A stretch of DNA of 64,000 bases from Siphonodentalium dalli. Lineage: Eukaryota; Mollusca; Scaphopoda; Gadilida; Siphonodentaliidae. The notes under the pieces are model-generated. The model made no database searches. It saw only the letters and a program-made list of their open reading frames with translations, and was not told where the DNA came from. The stretch lies in NCBI GenBank assembly GCA_032622095.1, contig CP136061.1, forward strand, positions 132,746,087-132,810,086. Reading direction: 5' to 3'. Position 1 is the stretch's first letter. Each line of letters starts with the position of its first letter. Both the position numbers and the translations under genes were made by a program. This document shows positions 46,702-58,005 of the stretch, piece by piece.

Positions 46702-46872
46702 CAGAATGCTCTAAGTAATCGACTTCTTAACCACAGCAGAATTATGGGTAACTTTTCAGGATTTAGTCGGAAATATGGCTTGTTGCCATTCATCGTAAAG
46801 CTCTAGGGGAATCCTGAAAAGTTACCCATAATTCTGCTGTGGTTAAGAAGTCAATTACTTAGAGCATTACTG
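46702..46872. mobile_element. Palindromic Tc1/mariner-type MITE, shortened right arm
   Basis: Flanked by TA on both sides (46700-46701 and 46873-46874). The termini are CAGAATGCTCTAAGTAAT and, on the right, GAGCATTACTG. The right arm lacks the inner 40 bp or so present in the copy at 46077. Confidence 0.85.
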
Positions 46873-47563
46873 TATAACCATGCTATTTTCCAAGAACGTT
46901 CGTAGACTGTACTCGTTCATGCTTTGTCTTCAGGTTGAAGATATTACTCATCATTCATAATTGTTTACAATAATACGTTAAAGATGGCATATATCTATGT
47001 AAACATGTGTTAGTTACCTGGGTATAAAATATTAGATATGAATCGAAGACCCCTGTCTGGAAATGCTTCTATCGATTAAAATTAATTATATTTCGAATAC
47101 TTTCTGGTCTAAAAACGTGTGGTTGTTTTGCTAACGAACAGTAATGGATATGTTAACAGAGACCAGAAATTTTATTTATTAATTTTGTCATTCGAATCAT
47201 TATCGCTTATAACTATGTTTTTTTTATAAAACAATACAAACAATCAATTTGGGGAATTTGACGTTCGGATCATAGCTATGGGAACACCATAATGATCTCT
47301 ATCGCTATATGGCATCGCCTGAATGGTTTGTTCTAAAAAATAGAACAATAAAGTTTTCCACTTATAATCTTATTTTATAATAAAATATTCGAAATCAAAT
47401 CAATATTAATTTATGGAAGCGTTTCCGGACATGGGTCTTCAATTCATATCTATTATTTTATATACCCACGATACTTTTTCAAATTATTATATAAAGAGAT
47501 CAATCTTTAACCAACAAGGTTACCACAATTCCATAAACAGTTCACTGGATGACGCCTTAAAAG
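46873..47563. other. 3' flank of PRDM13; possible poly(A) signal
   Basis: On the minus strand an AATAAA lies at 47176-47171, about 390 bp past the PRDM13 stop codon, and could end the transcript. Otherwise AT-rich and unrecognised. Confidence 0.4.
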
Positions 47564-48807
47564 TCAAACGACGCAGATTCGTTGATCTTCACTACCAAGT
47601 TCATCATCATCAAGTTCTTCTGTCGACTGGTCCAACATGTCAGGAGATATATCTTCAATGCTAATATCCACCACATTAGCCCCAGCGTCTGGATGCCTCG
47701 ACTTAATATGCCTCTCAAGATCTCTCCGCCTAACCAGAACCTTCCCACAGTATTCACACCGATACGGAGTTTCCCCCTCAGAGTGGAGCCGGATGTGTTT
47801 GTTTAGGTTACTAGGGTCACCGAAGGGGCGGAGACACACCTTACACTTAAGCGGCTTGTAACCTGTGTGAGTTCGAAGATGAATTTTAAGTCCGTATTTT
47901 CTAGAGTACAATTTTCCACAGTATATACACAAATGTCCTTTCTTTGATTTACTGATGAATAACGACCTTGGGAGAAGGTCAAGAGGTTCGCCAGCAGTAT
48001 CCGAAGGCATCGGTATTGGGAAGGTTAATCCCGATTGGATTCGAAACTTTCTCAGGTTATCTTCCTGTTCGGTTAGTTGCTCGGATTTTGTAGAATCTGG
48101 TGATATTCTCGACTCTTTGGTCATCAAACCCGGATGTGGGACACTTAGGGGATAGTTGTATGGGAGATACAGAGCTTCTGGTTGGACCGGAAACTGCGCA
48201 GCAGCCATCATATTGTGACACAACATTCTCGTCTGCTGATTTGTTGTTGGACCTCGATATGGACAACAAATTCCTAACGACATTTGGTCGAATGTCAACG
48301 GAAATGGCGGAGCGTGAATGTGGTTGAAAATCTGTATCGGTTGAGACATAGTCCTCGGTACACCATCTGGAATCAGTTTATCACCTCTAAGTGAGAGGTT
48401 CAAGGCGGTTGGTATTTTGTTAATATCTATTTCCCCGTTTGGTGCCCCGTTTCGAGGAGCATCTCTTCTCGGAATTGGAACTACTCTCCGGTGTGGCTTG
48501 AAGGCGGACATCGGCGATGTTCTGATTGATGTTGGTCCCTTCGGACTAACGGATGAATTCGAGCTCCTATTCCGAAAACTCGGTGAAATGCGATCCTGTG
48601 TGACATTTTTCTCAGAGTTCGTTTCGAAAAGGCTGGATCCCTCGTAGACAGGTCGAAACACGGGCGCTCCTAAGTTGAGAGGTCGCTCATTCAGACTCCG
48701 TAATATTTCAGCTCTGCTTTCTTGACATCTGAAGCGCATGTGGGCCTTTAGACTGTTCGGGTACCGATAGCTCGCATTGCATTTATTACAGACGTACATC
48801 TGATTTC
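47564..48807 (-). CDS. PRDM13: PRDM13 orthologue, exon 3 (zinc fingers, C-terminus)
   Basis: Last coding exon, residues 155-568 of the spliced model. The acceptor CTTTATTTGCAG ends at 48808, and the exon supplies the last two bases of a Gly codon split by the intron (phase 1). Finger 1 is an atypical C2HC (C161, C164, H177, C182; CNKCNASYRYPNSLKAHMRFRC), matching PRDM13's first finger with RYPNSLKAH. A Ser/Pro-rich linker follows. Fingers 2-4 are C448/C451/H464/H468, C476/C479/H492/H496 and C505/C508/H521/H526, containing GKLYSRKYGLKIH, LRPFGDPSNLNKHIRLH and CGKVLVRRRDLERHIKSRHP. These are near-identical to vertebrate PRDM13 and distinct from PRDM8 or PRDM12. The C-terminus is acidic. PRDM13 is a nuclear transcriptional regulator of neuronal subtype choice in vertebrates; the role here is inferred. 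Confidence 0.95.
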
Positions 48808-48841
48808 CTGCAAATAAAGGTTTGAAAATAATAATCTTTAA

Positions 48842-49232
48842 CCCTTTACCCAACAAACCGGCCAAAACCGGCCAAATAAAGCTTCAACAGCCTAAAATAT
48901 CTTCGGTCTGTCTCAATAGAACCATACAAATATGGATATCATTGGAACCGGCACCTTGGCCACATTGTGATAGTTACAGTTAGCCCTGTGCCAATGCATT
49001 CTCTTATATATGCGAGTCGACCATAGGTCGCCTCGCATATATAAGAGAATGCATTGGCCTAAAAAAAATCTTTTTTTGACACTTTTTACCATTTTTTCTT
49101 ACATTCTTTAACAATTTTATCATTTTTAATGTGTTAAGCCAATGCATTCTCTTATATATGCGAGGCGACCTATGGTCGACTCGCATATATAAGAGAATGC
49201 ATTGGCACAGGGCCCTTCTGTTGGGTAAAGGG
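48842..49232. mobile_element. piggyBac-type MITE in PRDM13 intron 2
   Basis: Flanked by TTAA (48838-48841 and 49233-49236), with terminal inverted repeats CCCTTTACCCAACA and its complement TGTTGGGTAAAGGG. 391 bp. It contains the 69-bp palindrome at 48990-49058 and its reverse complement at 49138-49206. It is a close relative of 60008-60364. Its left end lies about 30 bp from the exon 3 splice acceptor. Confidence 0.9.
48990..49206. repeat. Palindrome module P and its inverted copy (locus 1)
   Basis: P is 69 bp. The 27-bp arm GCCAATGCATTCTCTT...ATATATGCGAG and its complement surround TCGACCATAGGTCGC, itself nearly self-complementary. The second copy (49138-49206) is the exact reverse complement of the first, about 79 bp away. 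Confidence 0.92.
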
Positions 49233-50024
49233 TTAAAACGTACATGCACTGTGTATTCATGATAGACAGGTGACGCTCTCACTACCTGTATGAATTCTTA
49301 CCCCAAACTGAATATGACATCCAGTCTGGTGGTCTGAATGTTTCAGAAATTCAGTATGTGGTTCTTCGTGGGGATTGGTGGAGCCCTGCTGGACTTTCCA
49401 GCGTTTCTTATCTCAAACTCTTGTTGTGGATACGTGGCTTGTCATGTTAACTATAAAACACACCATGCAGAAGTAAGCGAAGAGTTTTAGAATATTTGTA
49501 TCACTATATATTACTTATGCATATGTCGTTATGGGTTTCAGTTTCGCAATGGGTTACTGCAGCCACATTTTTACCAGATCGCATAGCTTTCTTTGGGGTA
49601 TATTTTGTGAAGGTTGTATATATATGTATCAGATGTGAGGAGCACTTGCTCAGTATGGGTGTTCATCGATTAATTGTGCGTAAACAAATTCACATGATAT
49701 GAACAATTTCCAATACTGAACATTATTTTGAAAATAAAAATTAGTATCGACAATATAAAGAATAAATATCGCAATGAAGCTGTTGCCAACATATCGCATC
49801 GCAGTTTGATTGATGTACGTTTCAAGCTCCGGATACCTAAAAATAGCTAGCCACATTTGTGATAAAATTATGGGCATATAACAAATCAATTCACTTTTTA
49901 ATTTAACACCACTGACCGGCGCTTTGTTGAAAACCACTCGATGTGAAATTATATTATTGAAATTAATAAAGTTACTATAGCAAAGAGAGAAATATCCACC
50001 GGATACCGAATTTGTTTGACGTAC

Positions 50025-50268
50025 CTTTGATGTTCTCTGGTGTTAGAATGGGAACCCCCATCTCTCGGGCGTAATCATCGCTGTACCAGACCAGCAGTGG
50101 CTCGTTCGTTTTGACAGTTCGGACTGTGACGATGAATATGTTGCCGTCTGCGTCCCTGTATGCCTCTACGTTCTGCTCATACCGGTCGCGTGCCGGTTGG
50201 ATGTGCATGATCCACTGTGAATGGACATCGCTGTCCACCGGGCTGATTGTACCGTCTATCTGTCGAAC
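50025..50268 (-). CDS. PRDM13: PRDM13 orthologue, exon 2 (PR domain)
   Basis: 244-bp internal exon. The acceptor TTTTCATTATAG ends at 50269; the donor AAAG/GTACGT follows 50025. It enters in phase 0 (VRQIDGT...) and leaves in phase 1 within a Gly codon; the join gives ENIKGNQMYVC, parallel to DEKGEERYIC of vertebrate PRDM13. It encodes residues 74-154, the C-terminal half of the PR (SET-like) domain: W92, ARDRYEQNVEAY (98-110), and LLVWYSDDYA (131-140) matching the family's (E)LLVWY signature. The first in-frame codon that looks like a start here is GTG and is internal, so this is not a first exon. Confidence 0.93.
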
Positions 50269-50280
50269 CTATAATGAAAA

Positions 50281-51830
50281 ATTAAATTAAATTCAGTTCA
50301 AAATTTGTCACTTCCATATTTGGTTCTCGACACCGGGAAGGTGTAACTTCATAAACGACCTTCCAGCTAACAAGCACGGTAGTTCAGCTGGCGTTGTAAT
50401 TCCAAGCAGACCTTGGTGGAAGGGATTCTTTCGATTGCCTGCTTTAAGGTCTTAGATGAAGGAGCTTTTGGTAGGATTACGTCCCACGTCCCAAGTATAT
50501 TCACTCAGATGCAGAACGGCGGCAAAGCACACTATGCATGGGTGCTATAAAAAACAAACTACAGGCCTATTCGAAGAAAAGCATGCTTACGAGATCCCCA
50601 TCTCGAAGCATATGCATTTGCAGTACTGAAACACACTGCTGTATTTAACGATCAGGGGTCCTCAAAATGTCCATGAAATAATAAGGCTTGTTTGGACATG
50701 ACTATTTATTTTATAAATCATTTACTTTATAAATAAATATACATTGTAAATATTTGGTGATGAATAGATAGCAACTCTGTGAAATAATGCTCGAGTGACT
50801 TCATTGGAAACAAGAGCATCGCTAGGGCGTGGCGTTGGAATTGAACATTGGCGGGAGGAACCCAAATTCGAACTTGACCTGTATTTTGGACTGTATAGTA
50901 AACTCACATACCAAATTTCATTCCATTCAGTTCAGTCTTACTCAAGTTATCATCCGGAAACGAAAAAAAACGAAAGGACGAACGGAAGGACCAACGACAT
51001 AATATACGTATACGTCAGAAATAGGTGACTTGTTTTGATCCGAAGATACTTCTAACAACTAAATTAAATTTAACTTGAGTTGTATCCTTTTTGCCAATCA
51101 GGAAAACTGAATATCGTTATCCAATACGCTCGTTGGTTTGTTGGTTCAAGCAGATTCATTTTGGTAGGAACAAATGTTTATGTCTTGAAAACAAGGAAGT
51201 ATCGTTTTGGAAGTGTCCCAAATTCCACAAACGGTATTTTGTCCGACAAATAAGTCAATGATTGCACCATGTAGAGAAACACTCATTTCAATTAATCTAA
51301 TATATAGTTTGAAGATGCATTTTTGTTTGTGGAACATTAAGTTTTTGAAAAATTTGCCATGGTTACCAATGCTGAGACAAGCCTATATATATGCGCCATC
51401 TTAAAGGGACCCAAGACACTCGGAGTGGGTAAATGTGCATAAAATATAAAGGTCCTTAAAACAGCACCACAAAGAAAATCATGGAGAAATAGATAAACTT
51501 TGTTATTATATTCATTAGACCACAATCCCATTGTTGCAATCGTTCCCTGATTTTTGATAAAGTACACCAATTCCCAAGGCTGGCGAAGGAATAGTTCAAT
51601 GATTATCCCATTGTTAGGCACCCGCAACTCATAACAGACAAATCGCACGGGCGCTTCGAAGTGGGACCAGTCCGTGTTGTTTCGGATATGTCTATTAACA
51701 TTCAACGGCGATCAGTTCATGTTAATCACGTTTTTGGGCGTGGCTAACCGACTATTGTGTCCAATCGCGGCCAGCGCACGGCACATTTCCAGTTTATTGC
51801 ATTATGTGGGATCAATTGTGCTCTAAGTCG
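50281..51830. other. PRDM13 intron 1, proximal part
   Basis: No exon recognised. 50840-51030 contains a dispersed repeat resembling 55030-55400 (TTCGAACTTGACCT, CATACCAAATTTCATTCC, and GGACGAACGGAAGGACC near its end). Confidence 0.45.
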
Positions 51831-51922
51831 GTCAGAGCACGCGAATTGTTCTTTACCGGAATAAATATCGTCTTCGACTCGATTGGTTCTGGTAAAGAAC
51901 AATTATTGTGCTCTAACCATTA
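51828..51922. repeat. Imperfect palindrome
   Basis: GAGCACGCGAATTGTTCTTTACC faces GGTAAAGAACAATTATTGTGCTC across about 40 bp. Probably a small foldback element in intron 1. Confidence 0.65.
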
Positions 51923-51949
51923 CTTAGATAACATTGTAGGTTAAGATCT

Positions 51950-52312
51950 CGAGTCTTAATTTTGGTTGCATTCCAATTTTTCTACACATTGGGCATCAAT
52001 GTTTACTCCATTCTTTTTGTATTAGGTTTAAAATGTATAAAGTTTGATGCAAATCTAGTATCATGGTCGCTTATATCTGAGAATTTTGGGGGAAGTAAGT
52101 CAACTAAATATTTGGGCAGTTTGTGATTGACAATGTTATGAAAAAGTGAAAGTCTTTTTGTTTGTCTTCTTTCTGAAAGTGTTTCCCAACCCATTTCGGT
52201 TAGTATTCTTTTGCGGGATACAGATCTCGTACAGCCACTTATAATGCGTGCGGCTTCATATTCTACATCATCTAGTTGTTTGAGTAACGTGTCTGGTGCT
52301 CCTTATCGATAG
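51950..52312 (-). pseudogene. LINE ORF2 C-terminal fragment in PRDM13 intron 1
   Basis: On the minus strand it translates as LDDVEYEAARIISGCTRSVS, a small frame disturbance, then RILTEMGWETLSERRQTKRLSLFHNIVNHKLPKYL, then HDTRFASNFIHF, then stops and PNV-KNWNATKI. This parallels the segment of the LINE at about 7770-8090 (DVQYEAARIATGCTRSVSN, LTELGWETLETRR, HDTRNSSNF, CINDWNK). It is a 5'-truncated, decayed relative of that LINE, in the same orientation as the host gene. Confidence 0.85.
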
Positions 52313-52425
52313 TTCTCCAATAACGAAATATCACGTGTGATTTTCAAAATATTTTTCAATTCTTTGACCTTTTCCAATGTTTACCATCAAGATATGTTTA
52401 AAATTTGGTATCTTTTTGGACTAAT

Positions 52426-52512
52426 TGCACTTGTAACGGTAATTCTTATTGGACAAATTGCACTTGTAACGGTAATTCTTATTGGACTAATTGCACTTGT
52501 AACGGTAATTCC
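52426..52512 (+). repeat. 33-bp tandem repeat, three copies
   Basis: TTGGACTAATTGCACTTGTA followed by ACGGTAATTCTTA, repeated nearly exactly; the third copy diverges at its end. Confidence 0.85.
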
Positions 52513-55029
52513 ACTGCAACAGTGTAATGCGTACATAATAATGGTATTGACATGCGAAATCTCATTATTGGAGAATTATTAAATAATGAAAATAAGAACA
52601 AAGTCAATCTATTTTTTTTCACGTACTTGTTGACGATAGTTGTTTTACAGACTTGTATGTTATTTCGCTTGCACACATGCACTTATATAGAAGACATTGC
52701 GTTCCTTTAAGTTTCCATGTTCACAACGTTCACTGGCTTGTGTTGCTCGTTGTCAACGCATACACTTCTCTCCTTGAAATGAGACTGCACTAACATGCCA
52801 CAAGGACCAAACAAGGGCAAGAGGAAATCGCAACAAAACGCTACAGCCAACAATGGTAGGATTACCCACAAGAGGGACACTTAAACCAGTGTAACCCCGA
52901 TGCCACGTGCGGTTAACATGCATTGTCCAATCATTGTCATCTTGAGGCTTCGGTCCGGGCCAGTTACCACCGATTATTGGTGACAGAACAACGTAAAATG
53001 TCGTCAGTAAATCGTTTCGCAGTACCTGACTCTTGGTCGTGAGCAAATAACCCATTTAATTGATGGTATTATGATTCTATGCCCGTCATTCTGTTGTTTG
53101 CATTGATTTTAAAAACGCGATATTGATTATTAAAACTCTATGCGTCGTAACGGAATACGACATGATGGGCGCCGTTGATAATATATTTTATGAGTTTTTT
53201 GTTACATGCCATATATAACAGTAAGAGCCTCTCTGATTTTAATTTAGTCATCTGATTGGCAATAAAGATGTTAAATGTTTACTAAGATGCCAGCATCTGA
53301 TAAAATAGTTTTCTGTCGTATAATTAAGTGGGGTTATAGAATGTGATGCTTAATGCACTACAGCAGCCTAATATGGTATAATAATCGCTGCGACATTAAC
53401 CGTTTCGAGACTCTAGTTTAAAATTTAAACAACATTAGAAAATACCAAGAATTCTTCATAATCTTGGGTTACATGTGAAGCGCAAATTTTAACAATAAAT
53501 GTCGAGAAAGAAAATCATATATATATTTTCCAGTCTGAATTTGAACTTTTCAGACATTCAAGTATTGTTGAAAATATCATGAATATTGCCCAGGATAAAA
53601 AAAATGACGATAAAAAAAAAGTTCATACAATTTCCATTATTTGTGAAAATGGTTTTATAAACATTACGATTTTCACTTACAACCACCACAAGTGCATAAA
53701 TGCACTTGATACAACTTTTAAAAACCTAAAATTATCACAATTTACCTTAGAAGTTTCCATGTTCCGTGTGATATCGTGCTCCAGATGAAATATAGGCCTG
53801 GTGTATTGTAAATATGGCCTGCTTATTAAATTGTTTAATTTAATTTATCATAACTTCAATATCGTGCAGGTTTATTTTTATTTTTGGAAACGGACAAACA
53901 AACGAACCAGCACTTAAACAAAAATCACCTGGTTCACGACAAGCCTCTGGGCAGGTTCCGACCCGGTTCTAACTTTAAGAACTCCCGACGTGTCATCCGC
54001 TCAATTATTCCGCTAATTTCGCGTGCATCATGGGACAATTAGCGCATCAGTTCGTTCGCGCGTATGAACACGCGCCAAAGGTCGCATCGCAAAAGGACAG
54101 CACGCGACTTTATCGTTTTACATCTAAGGCAGAACAATAATCTCGAAATTATAACACAATATGATAAAAACGTGTTAGCAGGCATGGATAATTGGAATTG
54201 TTTCTTGTTTTTCTATTATTCCCACTCCGCATGGAATATAAATAAACACCGTATCGGACCGTATTATGACGAATTAATTGTTCCATGTCGGGACATTGTC
54301 TGCTACGAGCATGTCTCTTTGGGTATTGTTTCCAAGGAACCTGGCATATTTCCGAGCTTGTCGAATGTATCGTGTGTTTTTCAATACAAATACCTTTTTT
54401 CTCTCGATACATTATGAAATTTCAATATCCAAGCAACACCGTGCAGAGAGAATTGCCATAGGTTTGGTTCTGCACGGTTTTGTACATCCCATCTTTTTCA
54501 TAATCGTGACATATTAACCATCCGATTTCAAATTAGTTAAACTGTTCTAAGACAGGGTTTGCCAGTGCCAATCACATAGAAACAATTACAATTAGCTGCA
54601 ACCGTTACTCGGTAGTTACATCGCCTAAACTGAACGAAAGCATATATCCGAAATAAAATAAAATTGAGACAATATACTTATGTAATTAAGAACGGTGTTT
54701 ATTATTGGTCAATGTTTGGAATGAAGGATATATATATAAGTTATATGTTCACTTTTCCGGCACATTAAAACCTAAATTCGGAACTTGGCAACTTTTTTCC
54801 AAAATCGACATCTTTCCACCAAAGCCTACCACTGATATAATCATAATAGGCTCATTCTCCTTATTTTAGAGCGTAAAAAATGTGACGATTTGTGAAATGA
54901 GATCCGATGGGAATCTAAAATACGTGTATTTACTTTGCGCGTATATAATAAATATTGTGCTTGCTCTTTTATCAATTTTATTTTAAAATCATATATTGTC
55001 AAATCGTTCGGACAACAAAAGATTATCAA
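52513..55029. other. PRDM13 intron 1, middle part; no recognised gene
   Basis: The longest frames (100 codons on the minus strand at 52753-53055; 117 codons on the plus strand at 54064-54417) have no recognised domain. The 52740-53050 and 53930-54080 stretches are GC-richer than their surroundings and could be conserved non-coding or unrecognised exonic sequence; I cannot decide from sequence alone. Confidence 0.35.
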
Positions 55030-55410
55030 AAATAATCAGCAAACTATGTCGAAAAGGGGAAGAACTCCATCCAAAATGGTCGAACCGTATACCCTAATTC
55101 GAACTTGAACTATGTTTTCATGTGATTAATCCACATAAGTTATATGTTGTTCCATAACTTTGAAAGCTATGGGTTAATTATAACTCTAATTCTCATCCGG
55201 AGAAACAAAGTACCATGAAATTATAAGTGGAAAAGGACGGGAACTTTCACATATGAATACCACACACCAAGTTTCATAAATAATGTTATATATGTTTCAA
55301 GTTACCATCCGCATACGACAAACGTTTCGGGTGGACGGACGGACGGACGGACGAACGGGCGTACGGACAGAGGTCATTATAGTCCCCCGAAACACAATTT
55401 CGGGGGACAA
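55030..55410 (+). repeat. Dispersed repeat with GGAC microsatellite and GGGGG hairpin end
   Basis: Contains CATATGAATACCACACACCAAGTTTCAT, a (GGAC)n run at about 55332-55352, and ends with hairpin CCCCCGAAA-CACAA-TTTCGGGGG (about 55384-55406). The layout suggests a non-autonomous mobile element. A relative lies at 50840-51030. Confidence 0.6.
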
Positions 55411-56884
55411 AATGAACTGATTTTGCACAAAGCCATTATAAAAAATACATCATCTTGACCGTTCATGTTCCCTGTAAAAATGGTTTATATCAAAGCATCA
55501 TTCAGCCATTCAAGTCTCCTCGGGTGGTGCGTCTTTAATCCGGATCCGGATACCGGGAACCGGGTACGGACAATATTCACATCTGCTTTTAATGCTATAC
55601 ACATTCACAACTTGGAATCCGCGTTTAGTTGAATCAGTTCTCCGGGTCTATATCGCAAGGATCCGGCATGGCATCCATCTGATCTTGAGACCTTTCGCAA
55701 TAATATATTGGCCAGATAATATAAATAGCAAACGTTACCCGCGATTTATATCAACTTCAAATAGTAGGTCGGCAAGAGACCTGTACAGTTTTGAAAATAG
55801 CAATCCGGGAGATTTTTCTGGAGGTATGCCCAAATATGTTCATGTTCCAAAATTATTTGTTTAATTGATTTCTATCTTTTTATTTATCATTTTTATGATG
55901 AACATTACATAGTTTTATGAGTGTCTATGTATGTGTATTTATAAATATATACACCTAAATAAAACGGTAATGAAAACATAGTTTTATAAAGCTACTGTGA
56001 GTGTGAGATACATGCATGTTTCTATAAAATAACACAAAGCAACTCGGCTGTGATAAAGTTACCCAGGTTGGGGAGAATTGTGAGTTACCCAGGTTAATAA
56101 AATTTCACTTATAAGAACCAAATATTCATCAAATAGACCACATCCAGTAAAGTAATATTTCTTAATTTCTGTTAAATGGGAGCTATCACTTGCCAGAACT
56201 GAACAGTATTTTCCTCAGTCACTTAATAAATCGTGTTCATTGTTTAACGTGTGTAACATTATCACAATTCTCGCCAACCTGGGCAACTTAATAAAAGTTC
56301 TCCAGTTCACAACCTGGGTAACTTTATCACAAAAATCCAGTGAGAGTGAACAATTGAGTAAAAATTATACATTACTATTTATACGTTTGTTTTTGGCAGT
56401 CAGACAATCGACTTTCAAAAGACTCAATTCTGCGAGGTTTGGGCTGCTTGTTTGGTTCCAGAAAGAACACTTATGAAAAAGAACGTTTATTATTTCGTTT
56501 CCAAATAGTTGTTAATATTAAAGAGCGTTATTAATTATATGTAAAAAGGACGATCGCCTCAAATCTGTGTGAAAAACCTAAAACAGCTGACTTATTTGGC
56601 TCCTGTATATAGTATTCCTCCAAAATACACATCTGGTTTAAATGTGACATGTCCGGTTAATCAAATTGTCAAATGTTATGATCAGATATATTGTCTTTAT
56701 GTTGTATATAATGGAACGCAACATAAATATGTTTAAATTAAATCAAATTGTCGACCTTTTGACTATTTCTTGAAGTTATATAGGAAGAATTTGCATATTC
56801 TTAGCCTGCGTTCAACAAGAAAAATGGTTTCGTGAAATTTCTTCAGGCCAAGATTTGATAACTTGAACAGTAAAATAAACTTAC
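55411..56884. other. PRDM13 intron 1, distal part; no recognised gene
   Basis: A repeated phrase (GTTACCCAGGTT / AACCTGGGTAACTTTATCACA) occurs at about 56058, 56082 and 56308, the last inverted, suggesting a small foldback. The frame at 55592-55864 is unassigned. Confidence 0.4.
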
Positions 56885-57103
56885 CGGTATTTTATGTGAT
56901 GCGTTGGTTGTGTCCGTTGTGTTGTGACCCAACAGAAAACCAGCAGCTAGGGGTCCTGCGCATATCTTCATGTCTATATCCGAAGCTGCAACAACGCCAG
57001 CCCCTTCTGCATAGGGCGACAACTCTGTGGGTGATCGGGGCGAAAATTTGCCCATCTTATTCTTACTACTTATCAAATCGCTCTGTTCGAATTCTTGCAA
57101 CAT
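56885..57103 (-). CDS. PRDM13: PRDM13 orthologue, exon 1 (N-terminus, start of PR domain)
   Basis: 73 codons from ATG 57103-57101 (context TTTAAAATG, A at -3) to a perfect donor CCG/GTAAGT at 56885/56884. The exon ends in phase 0, which matches the exon 2 acceptor. Residues 40-55 (DIDMKICAGPLAAGFLLG) correspond in position to the CCIPAGLRLGP segment that opens the PR domain of vertebrate PRDM13. The joined 1707-nt CDS (219 + 244 + 1244, stop included) encodes 568 residues. The next in-frame Met (57055) is an alternative start. Support is good for the splice and phase but weaker for homology, since this part of the family diverges; an additional 5' exon is possible. Confidence 0.72.
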
Positions 57104-57560
57104 TTTAAAATATTGCGGAAAAAATAAAATGACCAAATAAATATGTATCTGTCATTTAAATAGCCCGCTGCTTGTATAACCAAAGGTTGGGCGGAACCGA
57201 TGGCCACATATGTTGGTATTCCCATACGGCTTGCTCGGCTCAAGTCTGTGGAGCCGGCCTCCTATTCTTTAGAGGCGCCAATGAACATCACCCGTTTTGT
57301 TGTGGTACACGCGACTGTTCAATTAAAATATTCAATTGAAAATTATCCATCAATTTTCCGGATCTGATTTTTCTCCTCGCTCGCGCGTATCTATTGTAAA
57401 CGAAATGTTCTTTTGTCAATTAAACACCCAATAGATACAAGTTGCAACAAGCCGAAGCTGATCTGTACACCATACCACAGTCCGTGCAGAATTTTAGTGT
57501 AAAAGACGAGGCGTTTTTTATTTTGTGAAGGCCTTTTTTTTGCATCTCTATTATATACAT
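57104..57560 (-). promoter_or_regulatory. Putative PRDM13 5' flank/promoter
   Basis: Immediately upstream of the predicted first exon, and free of the repeats that crowd the rest of the locus. GC-richer at 57180-57310. No TATA box or transcription start can be assigned; the call rests on position only. Confidence 0.3.
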
Positions 57561-57771
57561 TATGGCATATATAATATAGTAGCTATAATTTCCATAGGTG
57601 TCACTTGGAAAGAGAATTTGTCAGACAAACATCATGGGGATAAATAGCACATCATCATCATCATAAAATATTAGGGAATAAGTCGCAATGACTTCTACCC
57701 CTTGTAAACAATATTAAAATAGTTATTTTACAGTATTAATCTTAATGTTAGTTTGTATATATGGTTTCTTT

Positions 57772-58005
57772 TCAGCGATGGAATTGATATCTTACGTCCC
57801 AATGCACGTTATCGAAAAGTTCCTTGAATTCTTTCAGAGATTTGGCCTCGGCGACATGTTCAGGCAACGTATTCCAGGCAGATACAACTCTTATAGTGAG
57901 AAAAATAATTTACGAACATCTTTAATCACTTGATGTTTTCTGAAGTTTCATAGAATGTCCACCTATTCCCCTGTTTAGAGCACCTGTGTAAATCAGCATG
58001 GACAT
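57772..58005 (-). pseudogene. LINE C-terminal remnant
   Basis: Minus-strand reading gives GIGGHSMKLQK, stops, then RVVSAWNTLPEHVAEAKSLK followed by EFKELFDNVHW. This is the classic end of LINE reverse transcriptase proteins (RGHSxKL...RVVxxWNxLPxxVVxAxSxxxFKxxLDxxW). It is of a different lineage from the LINE at 5190. Several stops make it a dead fragment. Confidence 0.75.

Larger units (their letters stand above)
45775..46872 (+). repeat. Tandem duplication, each copy carrying a palindromic MITE
   Basis: The block starting AAATGGATTCTCCCACACAGTT at 45790 is repeated from 46449 (AAATGGATTCTCCCACTCAGTT) with moderate divergence, through GGAGCCCTAT, GAACATTTCCTATG and ACTCATCAAT(G/T)ATGCTT. 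Each copy is followed by a related foldback (46077-46289 and 46702-46872), so the duplicated unit is about 640 bp. Confidence 0.75.

Noticed and set aside
52753-53055. 100-codon minus-strand frame as an extra PRDM13 exon or gene
   Set aside because: No recognised domain, and no clear need for it: exon 1 and exon 2 join in phase without it. Not excluded as an unrelated exon.
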